NCBI RefSeq assembly: GCF_050947875.1
Contig: NC_134569.1
Coordinates: 36,741,277-36,805,276 of the forward strand
Source of the DNA: Dermacentor variabilis
Taxonomy: Eukaryota; Arthropoda; Arachnida; Ixodida; Ixodidae
DNA length: 64,000 nt
Reading direction: 5' to 3'
Position 1 is the stretch's first letter; each line of letters begins with the position of its first letter. The translations under genes were made by a program, and so were the position numbers. The notes beneath the pieces are model-generated. The model ran no database searches. It had not been told where the DNA came from and worked only from the letters and a program-made list of their open reading frames with translations. Below, one piece after another: positions 34,810-45,840 of the stretch.

Positions 34810-35997
34810 GTCATCTACTCGCTACCGTACCACGCGATGACCAAAGGAGAGAGGGAACAGGCGGACACGATACTCAGGAAAGCATACAAGACGGCTCTCC
34901 GTCTGCCAAAAAACGCGTCAAACGAAAAACTGCTCCAACTGGGCATCAGCAACACTTTCAGCGAACTGGCGGAAGCCCTGCTCAAAACGCAAAAAGCCAG
35001 ACTCAAAAGCACCCCTGCAGGCAGAGCGCTCCTGACTAGGCTGGGACGGGACGCGAGCGGACACGTAGATAGATACGCAGACGTGCTCGACTGCCTGAGA
35101 AAAACAATAAGCGTTAGGCGAGTACCTAAGAACATGGACCCCAACGTCCACGAGAGCGGAAGGCAGGCGTGAGACGAATACGTGGAAAAGACACTAGCGC
35201 GACTAGACAACACGATTTACACGGATGCTGCCATGTACCTGCGAGAAGGGAAGCGCACGGCCACGGCGGTGGTGGTGGACGGCGACGGGAATCTGATCAC
35301 ATGTGCGACGGCAAAGGCAGCCGGCACAGCGGAGGCCGAAGAAATTGCCGTGGCGCTGGCGGCAGTAGAAGGATGTAGGACAGGCAGGCCTCTAAACATC
35401 TTAACTGACTCTAAGGATACGTGCAGAAATTACACGAGGGGCAGGGTTAGTAAAGCCACCCTCAGAATTCTTGGCGGAGCCAACTTCGCCGAGAGGAACG
35501 TTACGCACAAGTTAATCTGGATTCCGGCCCACGCAGGCATAGAGGGTAACGAAAAGGCAGACAGCCTAGTTCTAGAGACCACGTTCCGAGCAGAGCAGTC
35601 GCACGACCCGGAGTATCACCCACACACTTGTGAAGGAGGATACACAGAAATCTTAAACTTACACAGCGGGACGAGAGCCAAATATCCCCCACCGCACAAA
35701 ACTCTAACGCAGGAGGAAGCAACGAGTTGGCGCAGATTGCAGACAAACTCCTTCCCAAATTTATACATCCTAAACAAAATGTACCCAACTCATTACAGAC
35801 ACCTGCCCATGGTGCGGGGCCACACCCGCACTCTATCATGTCACATGGGAATGTCAACACAATCAATCATTCCACCAACACAATAACCCGAGTGCGGAGC
35901 AATGGGAGAGTCGGCTTACCAGCTGCGAGCTTACCAGCTGCGAGCCTTAGTGCAGCACGCTAGTGAGGTAGCTAGGCTCAGTGGAGCCCTGGAATAG
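34810..35997 (+). pseudogene. LINE pol C-terminal half with RNase H
   Basis: One frame runs from 34810 with only a TGA at 35170-35172, then codes an RNase H domain at 35182-35600. The four acidic positions are present in order: YTDAAMY (D15 of the second segment), TAEAEEIAVAL (Glu), ILTDSKDTC (D76) and PAHAGIEGNEKAD (H117, D127). Downstream, a frameshift between about 35770 and 35804 leads to a CPWC...H...C motif and a stop near 35995. A 15-base in-frame tandem duplication lies at 35915-35944. The domain digests RNA in the RNA-DNA hybrid. It is among the better preserved coding blocks here but lacks RT and a start. Confidence 0.85.
35915..35944 (+). repeat. 15-bp perfect tandem duplication
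   Basis: CTTACCAGCTGCGAG occurs twice head to tail near the end of the LINE coding frame; it adds five codons without shifting the frame. Confidence 0.9.
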
Positions 35998-36086
35998 GGG
36001 TCCACCCTTGCCGGAAGAGGCTCCAAGTCGCCGGCGCCCAAGAAGACGACGGAGATTTCGAGACGCTAAATCCTTGAAAGAACCAA

Positions 36087-36115
36087 ATAAAGTTTTCTCT
36101 CTCTCTCTCTCTCTT
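36087..36115 (+). repeat. (CT)n tail of the inserted LINE
   Basis: About nine CT units directly after AATAAAGTTTT at the 3' end of the forward LINE. Confidence 0.85.
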
Positions 36116-36116
36116 A

Positions 36117-36768
36117 TATAGAACATCATTCCGCAGAGAAAACGGTGGCAGTCCCCTAGTATAGAGTCGCGAAACATGTGTACTTCGGCCTTCCGAGAAA
36201 ATAATGAGTGGGAGCAGCTCTGGGTCGCGGCGCTGCTGTTGTGAAATAGCGACGCTGTCGTCGATGCCCAAAAATACAGCGTCCACGTCCACGTCATCGC
36301 TCGCTGCGGGATCGACGTGTTACTACGAGAGGCAGTCGGCGTCGGTGTGCCTCTTCTCTGATTTGTAAATTATGGTCATGTAGGACTCCTGAAGCCTGAC
36401 TACAGCGCGCCAAGCAGCCACATGATTCTTTTAAGTTAGTCAGCCAACAAAGAAGGACTGTTCAAATACGGACAAAATTTGATAACCACCCGCACCACGG
36501 CGGGGCTTTTCTTTTCGGTAGTCGAGTAGTTTTCCTCCGTACGAGAGAGAGTTCGGCTGGCGTAGGGGCTTACTTTTTCAGAGCCGTCTTGCCCATTGCG
36601 CCAGTACAGTACCCAGTCCAACATTGTTCGCATCTGTGTGAAGTGCTGTAGGGGCTTCCTGCTCGCAGTGTACCAGAACAGGAGGCGTTTGCAGGCGTTG
36701 GCGTAGTTCTCCAAATTCTACTTGCTCATTTTCACCCCACAGAAATGGGACATTGTCTCGTGTCAATA
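36117..36768 (-). pseudogene. Ty3/gypsy pol: RT end and RNase H
   Basis: On the - strand from 36768: LWGENEQVEFGELRQRLQTPPVL is the RT connection region; LHTDANNVGLGTVLAQ is the RNase H start with its Asp; SPYASRTLSRTEENYSTTEKK supplies the Glu region. A frameshift lies near 36600, and a QQQRRDPELLPLI spacer leads to RLYTRGLPPFSLRNDVLYK, the linker just before the integrase. The reading stops at the LINE insertion boundary and resumes at 34809. Protease, gag and LTRs were not found to the right of 36768. Confidence 0.85.
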
Positions 36769-36785
36769 TTCAAATTGTTGTAGCG

Positions 36786-36960
36786 GTCCATGGCGTAGCC
36801 AGATATTTCGTTCGGGGGAGGGGGGGGGGGAGAGCTCACGTTCCAGCTCAGTCTGCTGCTTATAGAATTTGTCGAGGGATCAAATACATGAAAGATAACC
36901 GCATTGCCTTTGCCAAAGATGCTGCAAATGAATTCTTGAACGCTGTGCACTGTCAAGACA
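36786..36960 (+). repeat. Probable dispersed G-rich tick repeat
   Basis: ATGGCGTAGCCAGATATTTCG followed by GGGGGAGGGGGGGGGGGG and a unique-looking tail. GGCGTAGCCAGA plus a G-run is a start I recall from a common tick repeat. The G-run (36817-36830) can form a quadruplex. Confidence 0.4.
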
Positions 36961-37184
36961 CGTAATATATGTATTTCTTCATACAAGGATACATTCGCAG
37001 TATGTCCCAAAAATTGTGCCAGAAATAACTGATAGCAATGCTTCCATCTTTTTTGTCTACTTAATAAGAAAATATCACACGAACTCTAGAACTAGGCCAG
37101 CTCGAAACCAGCAAAGCAGTGCAGGTCACTGATATGAAGAACGTGAGGGCCATGAAATGAACAAGTTGGCGACGAAAATTTTAC

Positions 37185-37320
37185 CCGGAGATTCAACTGA
37201 AGACCGTCCGATTGGCCGAAACCGCCGCTAGGGTCCAAGGACTCCTGGCCGTCGTCTAGGTGGGAAGGCTTAAGCCTTCGCTACATCTGTTGGACAAATA
37301 AAGTTTTACAATCCAATCCA
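37185..37320 (+). mobile_element. LINE 3' tip with last codons
   Basis: The terminal codons of a LINE pol are readable (IQLKTVRLAETAARVQGL, then LAVV and TAG near 37258), followed by a short 3' UTR ending AAATAAAGTTTTACAATCC. This resembles the 3' terminus organisation of the LINE at 34.8-36.1 kb, with a different tail. Severe 5' truncation. Confidence 0.65.
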
Positions 37321-37578
37321 AAATTGAAACTGTCATTCAAGAACTTTGTTTACATTTTTGTACATATGCAACGGCCAGGGAAAAATCTCAATGTCGCTGC
37401 CCTTCGTTATAATGTATTGCAGCAGCTGTCACTGGTCGTGTATTGTGAGTAACTGCACCAAAATTATAGCCGCAACAGAGAGCACATATAGAAAGCAGGA
37501 GTGTTACAAAATATACATTAGAAATGTGAAGATACAATTATATATAAAAATATGAAGATACAGCTTGATAAAGGGCAA

Positions 37579-37701
37579 AACGACAACCATTCCACTCTGT
37601 GAAGGTGGAATGGCAGCGAAAGCTGGCGACAGTCAAAACTCTCGAACGAAAAGCAAAGTGCTTTCGCTGCCATTCCATCTTCCCAGAGTGGAATGGTCGT
37701 T
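37579..37701. repeat. Compound foldback (hairpin of hairpins)
   Basis: Arm 37579-37623 and arm 37660-37701 are reverse complements over 42 columns with two mismatches and one 3-base insertion, around a 36-base loop. Each arm is itself a hairpin: CCATTCCAC / GTGGAATGG in the first, CCATTCCA / TGGAATGG in the second. The whole can fold as one long stem or as two short ones. No coding content. Confidence 0.85.
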
Positions 37702-40700
37702 GCTCGTTCGGAAGTGCCCGGGCTCGCGATAGTCGTTTCGTTCAGCATCGCAGGAACATTCTTCTTCAGTGGTCGTTTCGCACCCGCGCCGTTTACGTTC
37801 GCGTTGCGGCTCCCTCCGGCGCTCCTCGTAAGCATGTTGCTCTTCGGGTGTACGAACTATACGTGTCTGCCCTATTGATAACGCAGTCACCTTTAGCGCC
37901 GATACCTCTCCTGCTTATATACTGCGATAACCTTGACGTCACGCTATTGTTCACGGCGATTGTTCTAATCTGTTCCGCATTTTGACATCTGCGCCGCTGC
38001 ACTGCACCCATGTGGGTTTGTCAGAAACCGCTAAGTCCGTTTCTGTTGCCGGACACCGAAAAAACTACGGAAGGTTAGTGATATACAGCTTTCGCTGTAA
38101 AGAAGTGTAATTGGAAACAAAGTTCACTGTATGTATACACAAAACCTCGCAACAAGATATATAAATATACCTATAAGTCTGCAATAAATCTACGTACCTA
38201 AACAAACGTCACTGTACATAATGCGTCAAACAAGGCATATAAACACGTTGTGCAATCACAAAATTACAGGTCACAAAATCCTAAGCCCCCTCCCCCTTCC
38301 ACTCTCCCCGATGCCTCGCGCGCGACGGAAGGCGGCGTGCTTCCTGCCCGCTTTTCTCCCTTGCGCACACAAGAGTGAGTCACCATCGTCGGCTCACCCC
38401 CCGCTCCTACGCTTTCACTCGCACATAGAACATGCGGCGCGCGGTGGCGATGTTATCGCGCTAGGAATGTACACGGAACATGGCAGCGACGGATACAATC
38501 CGCCTGGAGTGTCCATATAATTGCTATCGCAATAATTTAATAAGAATATCCTGCAAATGAAGAGTCCCGTGACCCATTCCTTTCCGCAAAGGAAGAAGTA
38601 AGAAAATCGAATTTTCAACATACGACCATTCGCTGCGCCACAACAATGTCTTTTCTTTTTCTTTTGTGGCGCGGGGGCACCGAAATGAAGAAGCGCGAAG
38701 GAAAGAATGCTGGCCACAATCAAATGCCTACTTTGGGCACGTAGTGTGACTACCGAGGAATATCGAAGAAATCGTGAGACGCTTGGTCCATAGAGAACCA
38801 TACGCGTACTGCTTTGGTATCCTACACTGGCGAGAAGAGTTTCCAGAGAGGTTGAAATAACATCGAAGTAAAGGTTTTGCGCTCAAGCGAACGCGCTGTA
38901 ATTCGTCGAGTCCCCACAGCGATGGTGGCCAGCGACCATTGTTTCTTTTCGTCGTCTGCTAGCCAGAAAGCGTCCAAAGCTATGCCCGGCCAAAATCCAC
39001 TCAGCCAGAGAAAAACGACCGCGCACAAAAGTCTGCCGCGTGGTAGTCGAGCAACACGAGAAAAATGCATGCGCTCTCTCTGGCTCTGGCAGCCCACTGC
39101 TAGCGAGAACAAGAAAATTTAATAGGCTGAATGTGTCCTCGCGTATAGAGGCTAAAATAGAAAAAAATAAATAATAACATACTTACGTTTGCTGGCTTTA
39201 CTGTATTGACATGGATGCTTTGGCGAAGGTGAAAAAGATGTTGATATTCTTTTCTGTGACACGACAGCACAAACGAACCGCCACAACGTTTCGTCTCATC
39301 GTACCGCGCTGCGCGCTTTATTAACTTGTGTTGATTTCGGGACACATGTTGATCGTTGATCAACTTGTGTCAACTTGTGTGATAGTGTGTTTTTTTGGCT
39401 TGTCTCGTTGTAGGGTCCGATGTACGACTTGGGAAAAGTCAACGGACCTTGGCGTTAAGTGTTTATAAGACCATTAAACCCACAAAGTTCCGGAATTGAA
39501 AATCTGAAGCACGGCTATGGAAATGCTAATGTACCTTTCGCATAATAACTTTATGAGAACTTTATGCCCATAAAGTTTCGAAATTGAAATCCACATGCTC
39601 CGTAGATTCCGCGGCCTCCGCGAGATGCCGCGATGAGCCCGTTGGCTATCAAAACGCACTTGAAATTTTGTCCTCAGATGGGGCTCCTTGCGTTATGTGA
39701 GTCCAAGTGCATGGACGTTGTCACAAAATTGAGCCTGAGTTCGCAATGGCCGTGCCCAAATGTCTTTTCGAGAATGAAAAATACATTCTAGACAAAATCC
39801 AGAATGATTTTCGGCGCGGGGGTTGTTTTGGTCGGCGGTGCATGAAAGCACGAGAAAACTTCCGGGGCGGGAGGGGGAGGGGGGGCTTAAGCCCCATAAG
39901 CCTCCCCCTCTCCCCCTGGCAGAGTTCATGAAAGTGGTTGCCGTGAAGTAATCACGCTCATTGTAGTACGCGGTAATTGGAAAGATAAATTGGCTTGCGT
40001 CATGGATAATCCGGCATTGATGTCGGCATGTTCACATAGGCTTTTTTGTTTGCGTAAGGTCTGTGCAGCAGCCATCGAGCGAAATCTCTAGTCAGGATTG
40101 TCGGTTCTTGAGAGTATAGACTGTATAACCCTTTAAAATTTGGTTTTCTTTCTCTTCTGTCATTTTTCATCGCTTCTAAGGGCCAGCCGCTGAAAAATGT
40201 ATGCATCCTAGTGTCTATTTCGTAAGAGGTAAATCCCTAGCTTTAAAACGCCACAAATTCTAAGTGTGGAACATTTCGCTTAATCACAATAAGTAAAAAT
40301 GTGTCCTCGGCCAGCAGTACACGTTCAAGCGTAGTATGGTCACAGTGAGAGTTAGTGAGTTAAATCATTCAATATTCATTCCACTAACCCATTAATTCAG
40401 ACCTATCTTTGCCACAGTAATTGGCTGATAACATAATAATCGCTTCGTACTAATATCGGCTGCCTAAACAGTACAATTCAACCGTACTGCGGAGTTCCTT
40501 GCCTAAATTTGCGGCACCATTGCATAGGCGACTGGACACGATGTCAGACATCGTGCTTGGGTCTGCGTAGAACTTTACTTTTCCCGATTCCTAAGGCATA
40601 GAGAGTGACCTCCTCAATGTTTCTCAATGCGAGGCTTCCTACAGCGTCCCTGAAAACACAGCCTTCTGACAGATTTTACCATTCTCCTATCGTCTTCGAA

Positions 40701-40856
40701 ACTTTTTCCTCATCCAAATGGCAAGCTGTCGACGGCACAAGTTATAGGCGGAGAGTTCATTTATATATATTTTGGGCAAACTATTTATAAGCGACATCGC
40801 GTCCAACAACTTGGATTCTAAGCTAAACGGAATTTTTAATGCAGTCTGAATAATTT
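37702..40856. other. Stretch without a recognised gene
   Basis: A frame at 37633-37890 on the - strand and others here have no recognised domain. A GC-rich block lies at 38280-38460. An imperfect G-rich inverted repeat sits at 39865-39920. Confidence 0.45.
39865..39920. repeat. G-rich imperfect inverted repeat
   Basis: GGGAGGGGGAGGGGGGCTTA is followed about 8 bases later by TAAGCCTCCCCCTCTCCCC, its imperfect reverse complement. Either strand can form a hairpin, and the G-rich arm a quadruplex. Confidence 0.7.
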
Positions 40857-40860
40857 AAAT

Positions 40861-41075
40861 GATTGGGTTTTATGCGCTAAAACCGCAATCGGATTACGAG
40901 GCACGCCATAGTGGGAGCCTCCGGATTAATTTTCGCCACCTGGGGATGCTTAACATGTACCTAAATCTAAGTACACTAGCATTGTCGCATTCCGCCCTCA
41001 TCAAAATGCAGCCGCCGCGGCAAAACTGGAATCCGCAACTTCTAGATACAGCAGCACAACGCCATAGTCATTGAA
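40861..41075 (-). repeat. Ruka SINE, full length, reverse
   Basis: On the - strand a Ruka copy reads from a head (ACTATGGCGTTGTGCTGCTG) through GCCGCGGCGGCTGCATTTTGA, a GCGACAATGC...GTGTAC block, GGTGGCGAAAATTAATCCGG, CCACTATGGCGTGCCTCGTAATC, and the GCGGTTTTAGCGCATAAAACCC end. The B box is decayed. This is one of the more complete Ruka copies in the window. Confidence 0.8.
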
Positions 41076-42768
41076 TGGTTACCGTGACGGTTTTCCGGTG
41101 GAGCCTGAGATATAGGTAGGTCGATCGCTTTCGGGCATTGTTCCTGAAGCCTGCTTATTAACTTCTTTCCTGCTAAGTACGCTGCGCGCGGCGTGGATAA
41201 AATTATTTCATCCTCGACGCGCACGCGCAGAGCTGGCTTACTCAGCAGTGACTGCAATGCAGATCATCATTTTTCTGTCCTCGCTGTCGTAAAACAGGAC
41301 CTGAACAGCAAATGCGGCCGCCCTTGAGAACAAGAAAATGGGCGCCCGCCGCTTCCTGAGCTGCTGCTTGTGCTGTTCGCTTGGTGGTAAGCGACGGGTT
41401 TTGCGTAGCCCATCGTTGCTTCGTTGGTATTTTATTTGCCGAGGCAATTTTTCTGCTCATCACTGGTGGCCAGGGAACCGTCCCTGAGATTCAAGCTCCT
41501 AGCGGTGACTCGGTCTCCCCTCGACCCTCGCTTCGGACAAGGCGTCTGCTTAGGCCTAATGGATGACTGTTCCCGGAGGCGAAGCGACCACTCCTTTTGC
41601 GTGTTCCTTTCGACGCGCCTCTGTTCGGCCAACCACTCCCTGCACAGGCACGCTCTAGCACGCGGGAGTAAGGTTGGAGGAAAGGAAGCGGGGTGTCTGG
41701 ATGGGTTTACTGGTCTGAAGCGGAGATTTCTCTTCCCTTTCCTCGGCAGTTCCTTCCGTCTCCTGTCGTCCTTTTTCCCCCAGCCGTTGTACAGCTATAG
41801 TCTTCGCTTCTCTGTTTCTCCTCGCTTCTTTGCTTAGCAGGAATTTGTCGCGTGGCCTGCCTGCGCCGTCGCTTCTTCCCTTCAACGGGAGCGATGCGTG
41901 CGCGTCTCATTTGCGTCCGCTGCGAGTGCGTTTAAATGATAAAAAAAAAAGAAAGAAAAGCAAGATCGAGGAAACAACCGCCAAGGCCGACAAGCGGCTG
42001 TAATGCGTCATGTCCACGGCGCTTCTAATTTGCTCCACTCCAAGTGACGAATCGCGCGAGCCTTCACCTCTTGACGCTCGTGTTGCTCCGTCTCTCTTCC
42101 TGCTTTCCTCATTTCACTCTTAACCGCGCTGTCGTTCGAGCCTCACGGCAGCCTCCTCTCCCCTTCCCTACATGTCCCCTTTTCGATGCGCCCGGCGGTG
42201 GCTTTACTCTCTCGGCAAGTTACCACGGTTTTTCCGTCCGACACCAGCCGTCCCTTTTCTCTCGCCGGGACGGCAGGAGGGAGTAGAGAAATCAAGAGGC
42301 AGATCTCTCCTCCTTGATGAAGTGAGCCCGCTAATTCCCGAGCACGTTGTTTCAGCTTCCCGAAAGCACCAGACTTCGCTACACGCTACGCTGCATTGTT
42401 AGCCTGCTAGTGCAACCGAGAAGAAAGAAGAAAAAAAAGGGGAGGGGGGTTGCCGCAGCGCTCTGTTTGCTTGTGTTCCGGCTCCTTAGCCTCCAACAAT
42501 GGCAGCGTTTGCTTTCAACCGCTCACTTTGCCTCAGTGGGTGTTGTTAGCTTTATACCAGCGTGTCGCCGCTTCAGCCGCGCTGCGTTTCGCGTTGTTTG
42601 TCCGTGCCACGTGCGCGCTTTGTTACGCGCCAGCGCTGGCCCCTCATTTGCGAAACCGCAATCTGAGCCTTTTCGCGGAGAGCGCCTTGCCCACCTGAAC
42701 TCTGGAATTGCCGACTTACTTGCGCCGCATGCACGCCCTGCGTGATGTTCCGCTTGCGTTGAACAAGT
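41076..42768. other. Stretch without a recognised gene
   Basis: GC-rich from about 41480, with long arginine/serine/proline-rich frames on both strands (for example 41424-41837 + and 42347-42745 +). None shows a recognisable domain. An A10-type run lies at 41940. Confidence 0.45.
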
Positions 42769-42798
42769 GTTTTCATAAAGAAGCGCTAAAGACGAAGA
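42769..42798. repeat. Left arm of 30-bp inverted repeat
   Basis: Reverse complement of 43346-43375 with one mismatch in 30. It begins GTTTTCATAAAG and contains AGCGCTAAAGACGAAGA. The two arms flank a LINE fragment. Confidence 0.9.
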
Positions 42799-42817
42799 CA
42801 ATGTGTTCCTTCGACTT

Positions 42818-43330
42818 TCTTTTTTTTTAATGCGAGGGTAAATGCCTCAGTGTATACGCGGGTAAGGGGTGGGGGTGAATAAGGATGATTAAATGAATGA
42901 AAAAAGATTTGCAGATCTAATGAAGTCCAAAAGGGATCCATAATGTGGTCCCTGAGTCCACGCCGTGTAATCGCCCGGATTATGCGGCGAAAGTCTCGCT
43001 GCTGCGAGGTGCCGGAGCCTCGTCGGTTTCAATGCAGGGCAAACCCACAGCAGGTGGTGAATGTCGGCTTCAGAATTCCGCAACTTGCAGACTGGACACC
43101 CAGGGCGAGGATATAACTGGCGAAAGTGCGTCCACTTACGAGCCACGGCAGGAGTGAGGGCAACCCCGACCCGGATCCTCCGAAGCGCAATCTCCTCCGC
43201 ACGAATAAAACCGCGGGAGAGGCTTACCTAACACGGAGGTATGAGAGCACGTGTGCGGCGCCGGAGGTGCTCCTTTCTTGTTAAAAGGAGGGTGGCATCA
43301 TCTAGGGGAAAAAGCTGAGGCGGTGATGAT
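42818..43330 (-). mobile_element. 5'-truncated LINE with 13-bp target-site duplication
   Basis: The LINE reads on the - strand: a body ending in a T-rich (poly-A on -) tail at 42818-42828, flanked by identical GTTCCTTCGACTT at 42805-42817 and 43331-43343. It encodes DDATLLLTRKEHLRRRTRAL, an in-frame TAG near 43233, then FIRAEEIALRRIRVGVALTP and the C-terminal zinc-type CPVCKLRNSEADIHHLLWVC, ending DFIRSANLFSFI at 42889. The size, poly-A and duplication are those of a standard target-primed, 5'-truncated insertion. Confidence 0.9.
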
Positions 43331-43345
43331 GTTCCTTCGACTTCA

Positions 43346-43375
43346 TCTTCGTCTTTAGCGCTTTTTTATGAAAAC
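43346..43375. repeat. Right arm of 30-bp inverted repeat
   Basis: Partner of 42769-42798. Without the LINE and one copy of the 13-base duplication, the loop between arms would be only about 20 bases, so the LINE landed in the loop of a pre-existing hairpin. Confidence 0.9.
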
Positions 43376-44039
43376 TATCAAGATGAACCAACTCGCCCAA
43401 ATCGGGGTATTGTTGCAACAAAAGTTTCTTGCAGCAGATATTTTGAGAGGGTATTTCTAATGACGATTGCTGAAGAACAACACTTCTGCAAATCGTCCCA
43501 TCCTCGTTTTCGAGAATGAATATCACGTTTCAAGCAATAAGGGCTGTTGCCCAACACGCTAGGAATATATCTCGAAGGCCGCACCCAAAGTTGCGCCGCC
43601 ACTTATGCTTCAGCTAATTGTAGTCGCGACGTGGACGAATTTGTTACCGGTTCAGAATTGAAAAAAAAAAAGACATCCGTTTTCTCTTAAGTAGAATTAC
43701 GTGTAAAATTGATGCCATGGTCAAATATCTATTGAGGAACCTACTGCGGGCTGCGGTGCTTTCTTTCCACCTCATATACAGCATGTATTAACTTTGGCAT
43801 GACAAAATCTTGGATTAGTTTCGGCTAGCTATATCTTATAACACTGCGGATGTCGCTCGAATTCTATTTCGCTTGTGCATTTTAAACTTAGTTGATAGCC
43901 ATTTACATTTCAAAAATACTATTTTGAAAAGTAGCACATAGCGGTTTTCACTCACACGGTACATTTACAAAGTAGCCTCTGTTACAACAACGTGGCAACG
44001 TTGCCCACCCCGTCCTCGTACTACAATGCCTGCAGTTAT
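43376..44039. other. Stretch without a recognised gene
   Basis: AT-rich; an A11 run at 43660. Nothing recognised. Confidence 0.5.
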
Positions 44040-44220
44040 GTCATAGCAGCTAAGGCACTTGGCTGCTAAAAACGAGGTGGCGTGCTTGATAGAAGGCCGC
44101 GGTGGATCAATTTAGGCATGGACTTAGTGCGAATGCGCTAGCGCACTCAGTTCCCGCATAGCGTGAGGAACCTTAAATAATCCCCAGTAATCCATGGTCT
44201 CAAATAGAGCGCCTCACTGT
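44040..44220 (+). repeat. Degenerate Ruka-like SINE
   Basis: CTAAGGCACTTGGCTGCTAAAAACGAGG, then GGCCGCGGTGG, resembles an eroded Ruka head and junction; a following GCGTGAGGAACCTTAAATAATCC could be the eroded GTTAAAGAACC block. An old copy if correct. Confidence 0.4.
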
Positions 44221-45049
44221 GAAGATGTTGCTTCGCGACGTTCGAGTCAATAAAATATCGGGTCAATTGAGTGTAAATCTACAAACTATTTGCACTAAGC
44301 TCTCCAAGCCAACACATTGTTTCCAAGCACCGAACGTGCCGTTTCCATGACGACGCTTCTCGTGCAGACCCATACGGATGGCAGAATCACCGAATGATCT
44401 CTAAAATTCGTCGGACTAGTCCCTCATAAGCACTCGTAAGTCGCAATTCCGCCACGTCAAGAGCCCTCTACAAATTAAATCAGTAATAATATACAATTAA
44501 TGATATCGACAGCTCATCTATCCCTACAATTCACTTACTGAGGGGGTATTGGGGGCCTAGTTGGTTGGTCATTAACGATCCAAACGCAGCGCGCTTTCTG
44601 ACCCATGAACAATCACTAAATCACACAAATACGATCGCTGAACCGTAAATGATTTGTTTCTTGCTAGGCAGTAAACCTTCGCTGGGTAATAAACCTTTTG
44701 CTCAGCAATAGGCCTTTAGTTGCAGTTTAGTGCTCGTGTTTGTGTGATTTAGTGTTTATTCGTGTGTCAACAAGTGTACAGCTTTTGGAGCAATAACAAG
44801 AACCAGCACTGAAGCGAGAGCGGCGGGTACCACTATTTAATCGCGTACGTGAACGTAGGTACACGTTTAACCTGCCATATAATGCACTTAAGCACAGAAC
44901 ACGTAAGCCGCAGAAATGTTGTTCCTTTGTACTATGCCTAGCGAAAACAGTATTTCTTTACGTACGTAAGAGCGTGAGCTATTCCGAAGCTATCTTCAGC
45001 TGCATAACGGTATCCTTCGTGTCACACTACACTTCATTCATGACGAACA
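44221..45049. other. Stretch without a recognised gene
   Basis: No frame or repeat family recognised. Confidence 0.5.
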
Positions 45050-45840
45050 GCTACGCAAATGGCCAATTTTCTATCATTCGAAGGCGACATTGCTGAACAT
45101 ATTGTCAGCATTGCGTCGTGGTCCTCATGAACAACTGGTATTTAATATAGCAGAACCGATACACCACTTAGCCGAGAAGGTACATACCATGATTTTTCAG
45201 TGGTTATCGAGTGATTGTGCCATTATTGGCAATGAACGTACAGATGAAGCGGTCTTGATTAGCTCACGGAGAAACCCACAATTTATCAATCAAGAACGGA
45301 TGCTGCAAGAAAACTTTGCATTTTTTCACGCCAACGCAAGCTATCTAATTGGAACGGGCCCAACTTCAGACGTGCGCGAATACATTACCTGGACCTTGAC
45401 TAAGACTCAAGATACCACCAGTACTTCTTCGAAGAGACGCGACTCCCTTATGCAGAATATCGTTAGGCGTAGCGTTCACCAATGCCTACACCTTCCGCAT
45501 AGGAATGGCCGACACCACGGCCTGTGACCGCTGTGGTAAAGAGGATACCATCAACCATATTCTATGCCCGTGTCTGCAGTATCAGAGGCAATCTCCAACG
45601 TGTCCGAAGAATTTCAAAGCATTGTGGTACTTTTTTGGGATCTAACAGACTCAGTGGATACCTGTAATAATTCTCGTTTCTATTTTGTTCTTCCTTCTTT
45701 TCTTCCTTGTCTTCCCCCTTCTCCCTTCTTCCTAACGCCCTTTTCCTCAACCAAGGTGCTGGGTGGCGAACCTACCTGTCTCGATTCTTTCTCCCTGAAG
45801 CTATCTATATTACGTAATGAAACAAGCTAAGTTGTCCAGC
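45050..45840 (+). mobile_element. LINE RNase H / C-terminus fragment (hairpin family, copy I)
   Basis: A partial RNase H domain is readable: LLNILSALRRGPHEQLVFNI, then FQWLSSDCAIIGNERTDEAV, with the last Asp kept. After a frameshift near 45500 comes the C-terminal motif ADTTACDRCGKEDTINHIL with the expected Cys and His. The 3' UTR is CT-rich and ends with a diverged version of the family hairpin block (GGTGGCGAACC...TCTCCCTG, about 45762-45805). Upstream domains are missing. Confidence 0.75.

Larger units (their letters stand above)
34810..36116 (+). mobile_element. 5'-truncated LINE inserted in the gypsy element
   Basis: A forward LINE fragment with RNase H, C-terminal zinc-type motif and 3' UTR ending AATAAAG plus a (CT)n tail at 36087-36115. 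Its 5' end starts mid-protein at 34810 (VIYSLPYHAMTKGEREQAD). Five-base TCTTA repeats flank it (34805-34809 and 36112-36116, the latter partly within the CT tail). The gypsy reading frame is continuous across the two flanks when the LINE is ignored, which fixes the insertion point to within a few bases. Confidence 0.9.

Noticed and set aside
34717..35172. 151-residue forward frame starting with methionine
   Set aside because: Its first about 30 residues are antisense gypsy sequence; only the part from 34810 on is LINE coding. The methionine is accidental.
36769..37184. Upstream continuation of the gypsy element (protease, gag or LTR)
   Set aside because: The sequence beyond 36768 changes to an unrelated G-rich repeat; no gag, protease or LTR signal was found.
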